Assembly (NCBI GenBank): GCA_016214145.1
Contig: JACRPA010000002.1
Coordinates: 682,001 to 746,000 of the forward strand
DNA: 64,000 bases
Source: Rhodocyclales bacterium
Lineage (GTDB): Bacteria > Pseudomonadota > Gammaproteobacteria > Burkholderiales > Rhodocyclaceae
Reading direction: 5' to 3'
Position 1 is the first letter of the stretch; each line of letters starts with the position of its first letter. Under the pieces are notes generated by a model that had not been told where the DNA came from, made no database searches, and saw only the letters and a program-made list of their open reading frames with translations. A program made the position numbers and the translations under genes. Positions 1 to 8,804 of the stretch are shown piece after piece.

Positions 1-1307
1 GTGGTGATGCGCGCGTCGCGCAGGTATTGCGCGGCGCCGGTCTCCTCGATGAAGCCCATGCCGCCGTGGATCTGCACGCCGAGCGAGGCGACCTCGATGC
101 CGGTCTCGGTGCTCCAGCCCTTCACCACCGGAATCATGAGATCGACGAAGGCCTGGTTGCGCTTGCGCTCCTCGCCGTCGGGATGGTGCGCCGCCGCGTC
201 GTGCGCCGCGGCCACGACGTAGGCCAGCGCCCGCATCGCCTCGGCCTGCGACTTCATCAGCATCAGCATGCGGCGGATGTCCGGGTGGCGGATGATCGGC
301 ACCGGACCCGAGCCGTCGGCGAGGTCGCGCCCCTGGATGCGCTCCTTCGCGTACTCCAGCGCGCGCTGGTAGGCGCGGTCGGCGATGGCCACGCCCTCCA
401 GGCCGACGGCGAAGCGCGCGGCGTTCATCATGACGAACATGTACTTGAGGCCTTCGTTCTCCTTGCCGACGAGGTAGCCGATGGCGCCGCCGTTGTCGCC
501 GAAGGCCATGACGCAGGTCGGGCTGGCGTGGATGCCGAGCTTGTGCTCGATGGAGACGCAGCGCGCGTCGTTGCGCTGGCCGGGGGTGCCGTCGGCGTTG
601 GGAAGGAACTTCGGCACGACGAAGAGCGAGATGCCCTTCACCCCCTCGGGCGCGTCCGGCGTGCGGGCCAGCACGAGATGGATGATGTTCTCCGTCATGT
701 CGTGCTCGCCGTAGGTGATGAAGATCTTCTGGCCGAAGATCCTGTAGCTGCCGTCGCCCTGCGGCACGGCGCGCGAGCGCACCAGCGACAGGTCCGAGCC
801 TGCCTGCGGCTCGGTCAGGTTCATGGTGCCGGTCCAGCTGCCCTCGATCATCTTCGGCAGGTAGGTTGCCTTCAGCCCGGGCGAACCGTTCAGGGTGATC
901 GCCTCGATGGCGCCGGTGGTGAGCAGCGGACACAGGGAAAAGGCCATGTTGGAGGCCTTCCACATTTCCTGCACGGCGGCGACCACCACCTTGGGCATGC
1001 CCTGCCCGCCGAATTCAGGCTCGCAGCCGATGCCGTTCCAGCCGTTCTCGATGAACTGGCGGTAGGCTTCCTTGAAGCCTTGCGGCATGGTGACATTGCT
1101 GTCGTGCCATTTGGCGCCCTCGTGATCGCCGGAACCGTTGATCGGCGAAAGCGCGCCGGAGGCGAACTTCCCCGCCTCCTCGAGAATGGCGTCCACCGTG
1201 TCGGGCGAGGCTTCCTCATAGCCGGGCAGCTTGGCAACCTGCTCGATGCCGGCCAGTTCGCGCAGCACGAAATGCATGTCGTTGAGGGGAGCGGAATAAG
1301 TACTCAT
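1..1307 (-). CDS. acyl-CoA dehydrogenase, C-terminus cut by window edge
   Basis: FAD-dependent alpha,beta-dehydrogenation of an acyl-CoA, passing electrons to ETF. About 435 codons are visible; the C-terminus lies off the left edge. The N-terminus (MSTYSAPLNDMHFVL) has the extension typical of the long acyl-CoA dehydrogenases related to DmdC and AidB rather than the short 380-residue family. The segment TMNLTEPQAGSDLSLVRS is the conserved FAD/substrate-binding region, and IHGGMGFIEE near the edge is the C-terminal signature. The ATG at 1307 has an AGGAG ribosome site just upstream. The etfBA genes lie upstream on the same strand, so the electron acceptor is encoded next door. The substrate is not determinable from sequence. 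Confidence 0.9.
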   Translation of the reverse strand, partial: MSTYSAPLNDMHFVLRELAGIEQVAKLPGYEEASPDTVDAILEEAGKFASGALSPINGSGDHEGAKWHDSNVTMPQGFKEAYRQFIENGWNGIGCEPEFGGQGMPKVVVAAVQEMWKASNMAFSLCPLLTTGAIEAITLNGSPGLKATYLPKMIEGSWTGTMNLTEPQAGSDLSLVRSRAVPQGDGSYRIFGQKIFITYGEHDMTENIIHLVLARTPDAPEGVKGISLFVVPKFLPNADGTPGQRNDARCVSIEHKLGIHASPTCVMAFGDNGGAIGYLVGKENEGLKYMFVMMNAARFAVGLEGVAIADRAYQRALEYAKERIQGRDLADGSGPVPIIRHPDIRRMLMLMKSQAEAMRALAYVVAAAHDAAAHHPDGEERKRNQAFVDLMIPVVKGWSTETGIEVASLGVQIHGGMGFIEETGAAQYLRDARIT

Positions 1308-1326
1308 GCTTTTCTCCTAATGGTAT

Positions 1327-2451
1327 TCACGCAGGACCGGAAAGCCGGTCATTCAGGATGTCTTCCAGCAGCAGTATCTCGGTCACCACCGAGACCGGGA
1401 AACCCATGCGCTCGCCGCCGCGATTGTCGACAAGCAGATGGCGCAGATACTCCAGGCAGGCGGCGTCGGGCCATGTTGCCTGAACCTTCGCCAGAATGTG
1501 GGGTATCTGCTCTAAACAGAGAATCTCCGTGTGCTCCTCGTCGTCGAAGAAGGAACGCAACGGCTCGCCCGCCACGCCCTCGTCCCAGCCCGGCACGCGC
1601 ACATTGAAATGGCCGTGCACGGTTGCGGCGGCGCGCTCGAAGTCCTCGCGCATGCCGGTCTGTCTGTGGAGATCGAGCAGTTTCAGCCACGGCCGCAAGG
1701 ATGTCGCCGGGTGGTCGTGCAGGTAATCCTTGAGCGCCTGCATGGCTCCCGTCGTGCGGCCGTAGCTCAGCATCACCTCGGCGAGACCGAGGGCGTGGTC
1801 CATTTCCTCGCGTACCGGATCGACGGGCAGGGACGGCGCCGCCTCCGGCGCGGGAACCGTGTGCCGCTTCAGGCCATCCGCAGCTTCGTCGGCTTGCGGC
1901 GGCGCTTCGGGCTCCGGCGGGACATCAGGTGCCGCCGGGGAGCGCGCCACGACAGCCGGGCGCGGCTGGCCTTGCGCACGGCGCATCCTGAACAGGAACA
2001 AAGTCAGCCCCCCCAGTACGGCGCCGGCCAGCGGCCACACCATGCCGCCCTTCTCCCTGACCGGACCCGCTAGCGGAACCGATGCCCCGGGCAATGCCAT
2101 CGCAATCGGCGCCGGCTCGGCGGGTGTCTTATCCAGGCCGGCCAGCAACCGCTGCGGTCGCGGCGCCGGGGCGCCTTCGATCAGGACGCGCAAACTGCTG
2201 ACCATGTCGGCCGTGCCGTGAATGCGTGCATTGAGATTGTCGAAGCCGACCCAGAATTCGCCGGCTCCCTGGATCAGGCGATATTCGCGCCGCAGCAGGT
2301 CGCGCTCGTCCTCGCTGGCGGCGGGCGCTGACAGTTGCCAGGCCAACTGCATCACCGGCTCCATCTGCATCGCGGAGGGAACCGCCAGGGCAGCCCGTGC
2401 GACAAGCAGCATGGTCGTCGCCAGCCAGCCCGCCACGCGACGCCGGCCCAT
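1327..2451 (-). CDS. FimV-like membrane protein
   Basis: A 374-residue protein with an N-terminal signal peptide (about residues 1-24), a periplasmic stretch, one transmembrane segment at about 137-156 followed by basic residues, an acidic/proline-rich linker, and a C-terminal helical domain (about 213-370) resembling the cytoplasmic part of FimV-type proteins. FimV proteins act at the cell pole in type IV pilus assembly, but no pilus genes lie here, so that role is only inferred from architecture. It starts 6 nt after the etfA stop codon and is probably cotranscribed with etfBA. It could be an unrelated TPR-like membrane protein. Confidence 0.6.
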   Translation of the reverse strand: MGRRRVAGWLATTMLLVARAALAVPSAMQMEPVMQLAWQLSAPAASEDERDLLRREYRLIQGAGEFWVGFDNLNARIHGTADMVSSLRVLIEGAPAPRPQRLLAGLDKTPAEPAPIAMALPGASVPLAGPVREKGGMVWPLAGAVLGGLTLFLFRMRRAQGQPRPAVVARSPAAPDVPPEPEAPPQADEAADGLKRHTVPAPEAAPSLPVDPVREEMDHALGLAEVMLSYGRTTGAMQALKDYLHDHPATSLRPWLKLLDLHRQTGMREDFERAAATVHGHFNVRVPGWDEGVAGEPLRSFFDDEEHTEILCLEQIPHILAKVQATWPDAACLEYLRHLLVDNRGGERMGFPVSVVTEILLLEDILNDRLSGPA

Positions 2452-2457
2452 CGGCGC

Positions 2458-3390
2458 TCAGCCCAGTTCGGCCACCAGTTCCGGTACGGCCTGGAACAGG
2501 TCGGCCACCAGGCCGTAGTCGGCCACCTGGAAGATCGGCGCCTCGGGATCCTTGTTGATGGCGACGATCACCTTGCTGTCCTTCATGCCGGCCAGGTGCT
2601 GGATGGCGCCCGAGATGCCGACGGCGATGTAGAGGTCCGGCGCGACGATCTTGCCGGTCTGGCCGACCTGGTAGTCGTTCGGCACGAAGCCCGCGTCAAC
2701 CGCCGCGCGGGAAGCGCCCAGCGCCGCGCCGAGCCTGTCGGCCAGCGGCTCGAGCACCTTGTGGTAGTTCTCGCCGCTGCCCATGCCGCGGCCGCCGGAA
2801 ACGATGATCTTGGCGGCGCCCAGCTCGGGCCGCGCGCTTTTGGTGAGCTCGCGGCCAATGAGCTTCGAGACGCCCAGATCGGCATTCGTCGCCAGCGCCT
2901 CGATGGCGGTCGAGCCGCCCTGGCCTGCAGCCTCGAAGGCGGTGCCGCGCACCGTGATGACCTTCACGCTGTCGGCGCTCTTCACCGTCGCCAGCGCGTT
3001 GCCCGCATAGATCGGGCGCACGAAGGTGTCGGCGGATTCGACCGCGACGATTTCGGAAATCTGCGCCACGTCGAGCAGCGCCGCCACGCGCGGCAGGAAG
3101 TTCTTGCCGAAGGTCGAGGCCGGCGCAAGGATGTGCGTGTAGCCTGCGGCATGGGCGACGACCAGCGCGGCCAGGTTCTCCGGCAACTGCCCGGCGTAGG
3201 GTGCGCCGTCGGCGACGCGCACCTTGGCGACGCCGTCGAGCTGCGCGGCGGCCTGGGCGGCGGCAGCGCAGCCGCTGCCCGCCACCAGCACGTGGATTTC
3301 GCCGCCGATCTTCTTCGCGGCGGTCAGGGTGTTCAGCGTCGCAGCCTTGAGCGACGCGTTGTCGTGTTCGGCGATAACGAGAATGGCCAT
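2458..3390 (-). CDS. etfA: electron transfer flavoprotein alpha subunit
   Basis: The 310-residue ETF alpha subunit carries the FAD that accepts electrons from acyl-CoA dehydrogenases and passes them to ETF:ubiquinone oxidoreductase. The C-terminal FAD domain is clear: [38 protein letters not shown], and [18 protein letters not shown] near residue 280. Length is normal. Its ATG overlaps the etfB stop codon by one base (TGATG), which points to translational coupling. Upstream of it is etfB; downstream are the FimV-like gene and the acyl-CoA dehydrogenase, consistent with one acyl-CoA oxidation transcript. Confidence 0.97.
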   Translation of the reverse strand: MAILVIAEHDNASLKAATLNTLTAAKKIGGEIHVLVAGSGCAAAAQAAAQLDGVAKVRVADGAPYAGQLPENLAALVVAHAAGYTHILAPASTFGKNFLPRVAALLDVAQISEIVAVESADTFVRPIYAGNALATVKSADSVKVITVRGTAFEAAGQGGSTAIEALATNADLGVSKLIGRELTKSARPELGAAKIIVSGGRGMGSGENYHKVLEPLADRLGAALGASRAAVDAGFVPNDYQVGQTGKIVAPDLYIAVGISGAIQHLAGMKDSKVIVAINKDPEAPIFQVADYGLVADLFQAVPELVAELG

Positions 3391-4139
3391 CAGATCACCT
3401 TCGCTTCGTTCTTGAGTTTGTCGACCAGTTGTTTGACGTCCGCCACCTTGACGCCGCCGGCGCGCTTGGGCGGCTCGGCGACCTTCAGCGTGGTCAGGCG
3501 CGGCGTCACATCGACGCCGAGGTCGGCCGGCTTCAGCGTGTCGAGCGGCTTCTTCTTGGCCTTCATGATGTTGGGCAGCGTGGCATAGCGCGGCTCGTTC
3601 AGGCGCAGGTCGGTGGTGACCACCGCCGGCAGCTTCATTTCGACGGTCTCCAGGCCCCCGTCGATCTCGCGCGTCACCGTGGCATTTCCATTGGCGATGA
3701 CGACCTTGGAGGCAAAGGTGGCCTGCGGCCAGCCCATCAGGGCGGCAAACATCTGGCCGGTCTGGTTGGCGTCGTCGTCGATGGCCTGCTTGCCGAAGAT
3801 GACCAGTTGCGGACCCTCCTTCGCGGCCACCGCCTGCATCAGCTTGGCCACCGCCAGCGGCTGCAGTTCGACGTCGCTCTCGACCAGGATGGCGCGGTCG
3901 GCGCCGATGGCCAGCGCCGTGCGCAGGGTCTCCTGGCAGGCGGCCATGCCGCAGCTCACCGCTATGACCTCGGTGGCGATGCCGGCTTCCCTCAGCCGCA
4001 CCGCCTCCTCGACGGCGATCTCGTCGAAGGGATTCATCGACATCTTGACGTTGGCGAGGTCCACGCCGGAACCGTCGCCCTTGACGCGCACCTTGACGTT
4101 GTAATCAACGACGCGCTTGACCGGTATGAGGATCTTCAA
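3390..4139 (-). CDS. etfB: electron transfer flavoprotein beta subunit
   Basis: The 249-residue ETF beta subunit partners EtfA and binds AMP. Recognisable parts are [17 protein letters not shown] at the N-terminus, [17 protein letters not shown], and the family signature [29 protein letters not shown] in the second half (residues split by this description into consecutive parts). Length matches the family. It is the first gene of the etfB-etfA operon and is divergent from the TetR gene, so the 186-nt gap between them must hold promoters for both directions. The TetR operator in that gap could also influence etfB. Confidence 0.97.
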   Translation of the reverse strand: MKILIPVKRVVDYNVKVRVKGDGSGVDLANVKMSMNPFDEIAVEEAVRLREAGIATEVIAVSCGMAACQETLRTALAIGADRAILVESDVELQPLAVAKLMQAVAAKEGPQLVIFGKQAIDDDANQTGQMFAALMGWPQATFASKVVIANGNATVTREIDGGLETVEMKLPAVVTTDLRLNEPRYATLPNIMKAKKKPLDTLKPADLGVDVTPRLTTLKVAEPPKRAGGVKVADVKQLVDKLKNEAKVI

Positions 4140-4224
4140 ACCTGTTCTCCTTTGCGTTAGTGCAAACGCCGCGCCGCGCGCGGCCGCCTCTCCTCCGCCG
4201 GATTATGGCACCGGGCCGGAGGGT

Positions 4225-4277
4225 TTGACACGGCCGGGCGTTGCCGGCAGAATTCTTCCATACGCTACCGTATGGAA
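4225..4277 (+). promoter_or_regulatory. promoter and palindromic operator of the TetR gene
   Basis: TTGACA at 4225-4230 is followed after 17 nt by CAGAAT at 4248-4253, a credible sigma-70 promoter toward the TetR gene. Overlapping the expected start of transcription is a perfect inverted repeat, TTCCATACG (4256-4264) and CGTATGGAA (4269-4277), separated by CTAC. Two 9-nt arms and a short even spacer are typical of TetR-family operators, so autoregulation and possible control of divergent etfBA are inferred. Confidence 0.75.
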
Positions 4278-4325
4278 GGCGTATCCTAGCGCAAGCTTCC
4301 GGTCTTTTCAATACGCCCGACGACA

Positions 4326-4895
4326 ATGGCCAAACCAGAGCCGAACCGACAACAGCTGGACCGCGCCGCCTGGATCAAGGGCGCCCTCGACATCCTCGCC
4401 GAGAAGGGCCTCGACGGCATCCGCGTCGAGGTGCTGGCGAAGCGCCTGAAGGTCACCAAGGGCAGCTTCTACTGGCACTTCAAGGACCGCCGCGATCTCC
4501 TCGACGCCGTGCTGGACACCTGGAAGGACGGCCGCATCCGCGACATCCAGAAGCAGACGCGCGCCCTGCCGGGAGAGGAGTTGCCGCGCGCCTATCACGT
4601 CATCGACGTATACAGCGCCAACCGCAACCGCAAGGGCATGCTGATCGAGATCGCCATGCGCGACTGGGCGCGGCGCGATGCGGCCGCCGCCGCGGTGGTC
4701 GAGGAAGTCGACGCCGCCCGCCTGGAGTTCGGCCGCAAGGGCTTCGAGGCGCGCGGCATGCCGCCGCTGGAGGCCTCCAGCCGCAGCCTGCTGCTCTACG
4801 CCTACGTGTTCGGATTGAGCCTGATGAGCTGCGGCAAGTTCGATGCCGACATGGACGAAATGAAGCGCTGGATCGCCGACCGGATCGCTCGGTAG
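4326..4895 (+). CDS. TetR-family transcriptional regulator
   Basis: 189 residues. The N-terminal TetR DNA-binding domain is clear: ALDILAEKGLDGIRVEVLAKRL followed by VTKGSFYWHFKDRRDLLDAVL (about residues 19-63) gives the helix-turn-helix with its usual SFYWHF recognition helix. The C-terminal ligand-binding half has no recognisable signature. The ligand may be an acyl-CoA, given the flanking etf and acyl-CoA genes, but this is inference. A perfect palindrome sits just upstream of the gene. The stop codon TAG lies within the GTAG head of the REP repeat that follows. Confidence 0.92.
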   Translation: MAKPEPNRQQLDRAAWIKGALDILAEKGLDGIRVEVLAKRLKVTKGSFYWHFKDRRDLLDAVLDTWKDGRIRDIQKQTRALPGEELPRAYHVIDVYSANRNRKGMLIEIAMRDWARRDAAAAAVVEEVDAARLEFGRKGFEARGMPPLEASSRSLLLYAYVFGLSLMSCGKFDADMDEMKRWIADRIAR

Positions 4896-4947
4896 GTCGG
4901 CCTTCAGGCCGACATCGGCGTGGTCGTCGGCCTGAAGGCCGACCTAC
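4892..4947. repeat. GTAG-type REP inverted pair (REPIN)
   Basis: GTAG, then a GTCGGCCT/AGGCCGAC hairpin, a 13-nt centre, and the same unit inverted ending in CTAC. The pair lies between the convergent TetR and livM genes. Its GTAG and CTAC heads provide the stop codons of both genes, and the double hairpin may work as a bidirectional terminator. The tetranucleotide head plus hairpin is the hallmark of REPs mobilised by RAYT transposases; no RAYT gene is in the window. Confidence 0.9.
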
Positions 4948-5879
4948 CCTTTGCCGCCCAGCATCTTCTTGTACAGCGCCCCCAGCTCGCCAACGATGCC
5001 GCGGCGGAAGGCCAGCACGCAGACGACGAAGATCGCGCCCATGATGACGGTGACGAGCGAGCCGACCTTGTCGGCCAGCTCGTTCTGCAGGGTGACGATG
5101 GTGGCGGCGCCGACCACCGGTCCGAACACCGTGCCCATGCCGCCGAGCAGCGTCATCAGCACCACCTCGCCCGAGGTGTGCCAGTGGGCGTCGGTCAGGG
5201 TGGCGAAGCGGAACACCAGCGTCTTGGTGGCGCCGGCCAGCCCGGCCAGGCCGGCGGAGAGCACGAAGGCCAGCAGCTTGTACTTCGCCACGTCGTAGCC
5301 GAGCGAGATGGCGCGCGCCTCGTTCTCGCGTATGGCCTTCAGCACCTGGCCGAAGGGGGAATGGATGGTGCGGTGGATCAGCCAGAAGGCGAAGACGAAG
5401 ACCGCCAGGACGAAGTAGTAGAGGTTGTAGTCGTCGGCGAGATCGATGAAGCCGAGCAGCTTGCCGCGCGGCACGTCCTGCAGCCCGTCCTCGCCGCCGG
5501 TGAAGGGCGCCTGCAGGAAGAAGAAGTACATCATCTGCGCAAGCGCCAGGGTGATCATGGCGAAATAGATGCCCGAGCGGCGGATGGCCAGGCTGCCGAT
5601 CACCCAGCCCAGCGCGGCGGCCGCCAGCGCGGCGGCGATCAGGCCGAGTTCCGGCGGGAAACCCCACACCTTGATGCTGTGCCCGGCGACGTAGCCCGCC
5701 GTGCCGAGGAAGACGGCATGGCCGAAGGAGAGCAGCCCGGTGAAGCCGATCAGCAGGTTGAAGGCGCAGGCGAAGAGCGCGAAGCAGAGGATCTTCATCA
5801 CCAGCACCGGATAGAGCACTGCCGGCGCCGCCAGCATCAGCGCCAGCAGGATGCCGTAGCCGATCAACTGCCGGTTCAC
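4944..5879 (-). CDS. livM: Liv-type ABC transporter permease (LivM)
   Basis: 311 residues. Second permease of a branched-chain-amino-acid-type importer, a family that also carries aromatic and other carboxylates. It has about ten hydrophobic segments and the family motifs NLLIGFTGLLSFGHA near residue 42 and GLAGLAGA...LLGGMGTVFGP in the second half. I chose the GTG at 5879 because it overlaps the livH stop as GTGA, a coupling arrangement; reading further upstream runs through livH. The C-terminus ends within the REP repeat, whose CTAC supplies the stop codon. It forms a transporter with the livH, binding-protein, livF and livG genes that follow upstream on the strand. Confidence 0.93.
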   Translation of the reverse strand: MNRQLIGYGILLALMLAAPAVLYPVLVMKILCFALFACAFNLLIGFTGLLSFGHAVFLGTAGYVAGHSIKVWGFPPELGLIAAALAAAALGWVIGSLAIRRSGIYFAMITLALAQMMYFFFLQAPFTGGEDGLQDVPRGKLLGFIDLADDYNLYYFVLAVFVFAFWLIHRTIHSPFGQVLKAIRENEARAISLGYDVAKYKLLAFVLSAGLAGLAGATKTLVFRFATLTDAHWHTSGEVVLMTLLGGMGTVFGPVVGAATIVTLQNELADKVGSLVTVIMGAIFVVCVLAFRRGIVGELGALYKKMLGGKG

Positions 5880-6763
5880 TTTTCCCTCCCGAACAGGCCG
5901 GCCGGCCGCACCAGCAGCACGATGGCCATGATGATGAAGACCACCGTCGAGGAGGCTTCCGGATAGAACACCTTGGTCAGTCCCTCGATCACGCCGAGGC
6001 CGAGGCCGGTGACGATGGAGCCGAGGATGGAGCCCATGCCGCCGATCACCACCACGGCGAAGACGACGATGATGAGGTTGGAGCCCATCAGGGGGCTGAT
6101 CTGCATGGCCGGCGCCGCCAGCACGCCGGCGAAGCCCGCCAGCGCCACGCCGAAGCCGTAGGTCAGCATCACCATCAGCGGCACGTTGATGCCGAAAGCC
6201 TGGGTCAGCTTGGGATTCTCCGTCGCCGCGCGCAGGTAGGCGCCGAGCCGCGTCTTCTCGATGACGAACCAGGTGGCGAAGCACACCAGCAGCGAGGCGA
6301 GGATGACCCAGGCGCGGTACTTGGGGAGGAACATGAAGCCGAGGTTGTAGGCGCCGGCGAACTCCTCCGGAATCGAATACGGCAGGCCCGACACGCCGTA
6401 GAGGTCGCGGAACAGGCCCTCGAGGATCAGCGCCAGGCCGAAGGTGAGCAGCAGGCCGTAGAGGTGGTCGAGCTTGTAGAGCCATTGCAGCATGCTGCGC
6501 TCGATGAAGATGCCGATGACGCCGACGCCCAGCGGCGCCAGCAGCAGCGACCACCAGTAGCCGATGCCGAAGTAGTTCAGCCCCATCCAGGCCAGCATCG
6601 CCCCGGCCATGTACAGCGCACCGTGGGCGAAGTTGATGATGTTGAGCATGCCGAAGATGACGGCCAGCCCCAGGCTCAGCATGGCGTAGAACGAGCCATT
6701 GACCAGGCCCAGCATGAGCTGGCCCATGAAGGCCTGGATGGGGATGCCGAAAATCTCAGTCAT
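5876..6763 (-). CDS. livH: Liv-type ABC transporter permease (LivH)
   Basis: 295 residues, first permease of the importer. Family signatures: GLVNGSFYAMLSLGLAVIFGMLNIINFAHGALYM near the N-terminus and VIGGMGSILGSIVTGL near residue 235, with eight or so membrane segments. The end overlaps the livM start by 4 nt. The operon order read on the minus strand is livG-livF-binding protein-livH-livM, with a REP pair between the binding-protein gene and livH. Substrate is unknown; neighbours for acyl-CoA metabolism suggest an organic acid rather than an amino acid. Confidence 0.94.
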   Translation of the reverse strand: MTEIFGIPIQAFMGQLMLGLVNGSFYAMLSLGLAVIFGMLNIINFAHGALYMAGAMLAWMGLNYFGIGYWWSLLLAPLGVGVIGIFIERSMLQWLYKLDHLYGLLLTFGLALILEGLFRDLYGVSGLPYSIPEEFAGAYNLGFMFLPKYRAWVILASLLVCFATWFVIEKTRLGAYLRAATENPKLTQAFGINVPLMVMLTYGFGVALAGFAGVLAAPAMQISPLMGSNLIIVVFAVVVIGGMGSILGSIVTGLGLGVIEGLTKVFYPEASSTVVFIIMAIVLLVRPAGLFGREK

Positions 6764-6771
6764 GTCTTCAT

Positions 6772-6836
6772 GTAGGTCGGCCTTCAGGCCGACGCAGGCG
6801 AACCACGCGCCGTCGTCGGGCTGAAGCCCGACCTAC
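6772..6836. repeat. GTAG-type REP inverted pair (REPIN)
   Basis: GTAG plus GTCGGCCT/AGGCCGAC hairpin, then a GTCGGGCT/AGCCCGAC hairpin ending in CTAC, in inverted orientation. It lies between the binding-protein gene and livH within one operon. A stem-loop there could reduce expression of the permeases relative to the highly needed binding protein, as REP elements do in other transport operons. Confidence 0.88.
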
Positions 6837-6846
6837 AAATCCATTT

Positions 6847-8076
6847 CTATTTCTTCACCAGCGGGCAGCGCGACAGCGACATCGGCTGGAAGGCCTCGCT
6901 GCCGGGGATCACCGCCTTGATGTTGTAGTAGTCCCACGGCTCCTTCGATTCGGCCGGCTTCTTCACCTCGACCAGGTACATGTCGTGCACCATGCGGCCG
7001 TCCTCGCGGATCTTGCCGCCCTTGGCGAACATGTCGTTGATCGTCGTCGCCTTGAGGTGCTTCATCACCGCATCCGCCTCGTCGGTGCCTGTAGCCTGCA
7101 CCGCCTTGAGGTAGGTCATCACGGCCGAATAGGTGCCGGCGTGCAGCATGGACGGCATCTTCTTGTGCTTGCCGAAGAACTTGCGGCTCCACTCGCGCGT
7201 CTCGTTGTTGAGGTTCCAGTAGAAGCCCTCGGTGAACATCATGCCCTGCGTGGTCGGCAGTCCGAGCGCGTGGATGTCGATGATGGTGGTGAGCAGGCCG
7301 ACGATGGTCTGGGTCTTGGTCAGGCCGAACTCGTTGGCCGCCTTGATCGAGTTGATGGTGTCGCCGCCGGCATTGGCCAGGCCGACCACCTTCGCCTTGG
7401 AAGCCTGCGCCTGCAGCAGGAAGGAGGAGAAGTCGGAGGCATTCAGCGGATGGCGCACCGCGCCGATCACCTTGCCGCCGTTGGCCTTCACAGCGTCCAT
7501 GGTGTCCTTTTCCAGCGAATGGCCGAAAGCGTAGTCCGCGGTGAGGAAGTACCAGGAATCCTTGCCCTGCTTGGTGACGGCCTTGCCGGGGCCGTTGGCC
7601 AGGGCGTAGGTGTCGTAGACGTAATGCACCGTGTTGGGCGAGCAGTCCTCGTTGGTCAGCCGCGTCGAGGCGGCGCCGGTATCCAGCAAAATGCGCTTCT
7701 TCTCCAGCGTCACCTTGGAGACGGCCAGCGCCACCGCCGAGTTGAGCGCGTCGGTGATCATATCCACGCCCTGCGTGTCGTACCACTCGCGCGCCTTGTT
7801 GGAGCCGACGTCCGCCTTGTTCTGGTGGTCGGCATAGACCAGCTCGATCTTCCAGGACGGCTTGGCCTGCGCCTTGAAGTCGTCGATGGCCATCTGCGCG
7901 GCCGTCACCGAGCCCTGCCCGCCCAGGTCGGAATAGACGCCGGACATGTCGGTGAGGACGCCGATCTTCACCATGTCGCCGGACAGCTTAGCCGCCCCTT
8001 TCTGGGCGAACGCCTGTCCAGCTGCGAGGGACACCACGGCGGCGCCGACCAGGGCGCCGATCAATTTGCGTTTCAT
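6847..8076 (-). CDS. Liv-type ABC transporter substrate-binding protein
   Basis: 409 residues with a signal peptide (MKRKLIGALVGAAVVSLAAGQAFA, about 24 residues) and a type I periplasmic binding fold: VKIGVLTDMSGVYSDLGGQGSV, DWNKADVGSNKAREW-like region near residue 85, and SWYFLTADYAFGHSLEKD. This subfamily is frequent beside livFGHM sets in aromatic and acyl-CoA catabolic loci. I chose the ATG at 8076 because it gives a clean signal peptide and has a GAGAG ribosome site. The gene lies 20 nt downstream of livF and is followed by a REP pair before livH. Confidence 0.93.
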   Translation of the reverse strand: MKRKLIGALVGAAVVSLAAGQAFAQKGAAKLSGDMVKIGVLTDMSGVYSDLGGQGSVTAAQMAIDDFKAQAKPSWKIELVYADHQNKADVGSNKAREWYDTQGVDMITDALNSAVALAVSKVTLEKKRILLDTGAASTRLTNEDCSPNTVHYVYDTYALANGPGKAVTKQGKDSWYFLTADYAFGHSLEKDTMDAVKANGGKVIGAVRHPLNASDFSSFLLQAQASKAKVVGLANAGGDTINSIKAANEFGLTKTQTIVGLLTTIIDIHALGLPTTQGMMFTEGFYWNLNNETREWSRKFFGKHKKMPSMLHAGTYSAVMTYLKAVQATGTDEADAVMKHLKATTINDMFAKGGKIREDGRMVHDMYLVEVKKPAESKEPWDYYNIKAVIPGSEAFQPMSLSRCPLVKK

Positions 8077-8096
8077 CTCTCTCTCCTCTTGACTGG

Positions 8097-8804
8097 TTAA
8101 ACTCCAAGGTACTCGTGCAACAAAGCCTGCTTCTGTTCCAGTTCGTCTCTGCCGATCTCCGCCACGATGCGCCCGTGCTCGACGATGTACAGGCGGTCGG
8201 CCAGCGGCGCGGCAAAGTGGAAATTCTGCTCCACCAGGATGACGGTGAAGCCCTTCTCCTTCAGACTGCGGATCACCTCGCCCAGCTTCTGCACGATGAC
8301 CGGGGCCAGGCCCTCGGAAATCTCGTCGAGCAGCAGCAGCCTTGCGCCAGTTCGCAATATTCTCGCCATGGCCAGCATCTGCTGCTCGCCTCCCGACAGG
8401 CGCGAGCCCTGGCTCTGCCTGCGTTCCTCCAGATTGGGGAACATCCGGTAGATCTCCTCGACCGGCATGCCGCCGCTGCCGACCTGGGGCGGCAGCATCA
8501 GGTTCTCCTCGGTCGACAGGCTGGCATAGATGCCGCGCTCCTCCGGACAGTAGCCGACGCCCAGATGGGCGATGCGGTGGGTCGGCCAGCCGATCACCTC
8601 GCGGCCGTTGAGCATGACCGAGCCGGTGCGCCGGCCGGTCAGGCCGAGGATGGCCTTCAGGGTCGTGGTGCGCCCGGCGCCGTTGCGCCCCAGCAGGGTG
8701 ACGCATTCGCCGCTGTTTACGCGGAAATCCATGCCGTGCAGGATGTGCGACTCGCCGTAGAAGGCGTGCAGGTCGGTGACACGCAGGTATTCCGCGGCGG
8801 TCAT
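8097..8804 (-). CDS. livF: Liv-type ABC transporter ATPase (LivF), variant Walker A
   Basis: 235 residues. ABC ATPase with signature LSGGEQQMLAMARIL, Walker B LLLLDEISEGLAP, and switch histidine region VILVEQNFHFA. The Walker A reads GRNGAGRTT: the invariant lysine is an arginine (codon read as CGG on the coding strand), unlike the normal GRNGMGKTT of the second LivF in this window. Similar LivF variants may exist as a subfamily. The start overlaps the livG stop by one base (TGATG). With LivG it would form the asymmetric ATPase pair. Confidence 0.93.
   Translation of the reverse strand: MTAAEYLRVTDLHAFYGESHILHGMDFRVNSGECVTLLGRNGAGRTTTLKAILGLTGRRTGSVMLNGREVIGWPTHRIAHLGVGYCPEERGIYASLSTEENLMLPPQVGSGGMPVEEIYRMFPNLEERRQSQGSRLSGGEQQMLAMARILRTGARLLLLDEISEGLAPVIVQKLGEVIRSLKEKGFTVILVEQNFHFAAPLADRLYIVEHGRIVAEIGRDELEQKQALLHEYLGV

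Noticed and set aside
27-1607. Long plus-strand open frame opposite the acyl-CoA dehydrogenase
   Set aside because: It is an antisense shadow of high-GC coding sequence, rich in His/Arg/Ala, with no family pattern; the minus-strand frame is a clear enzyme.
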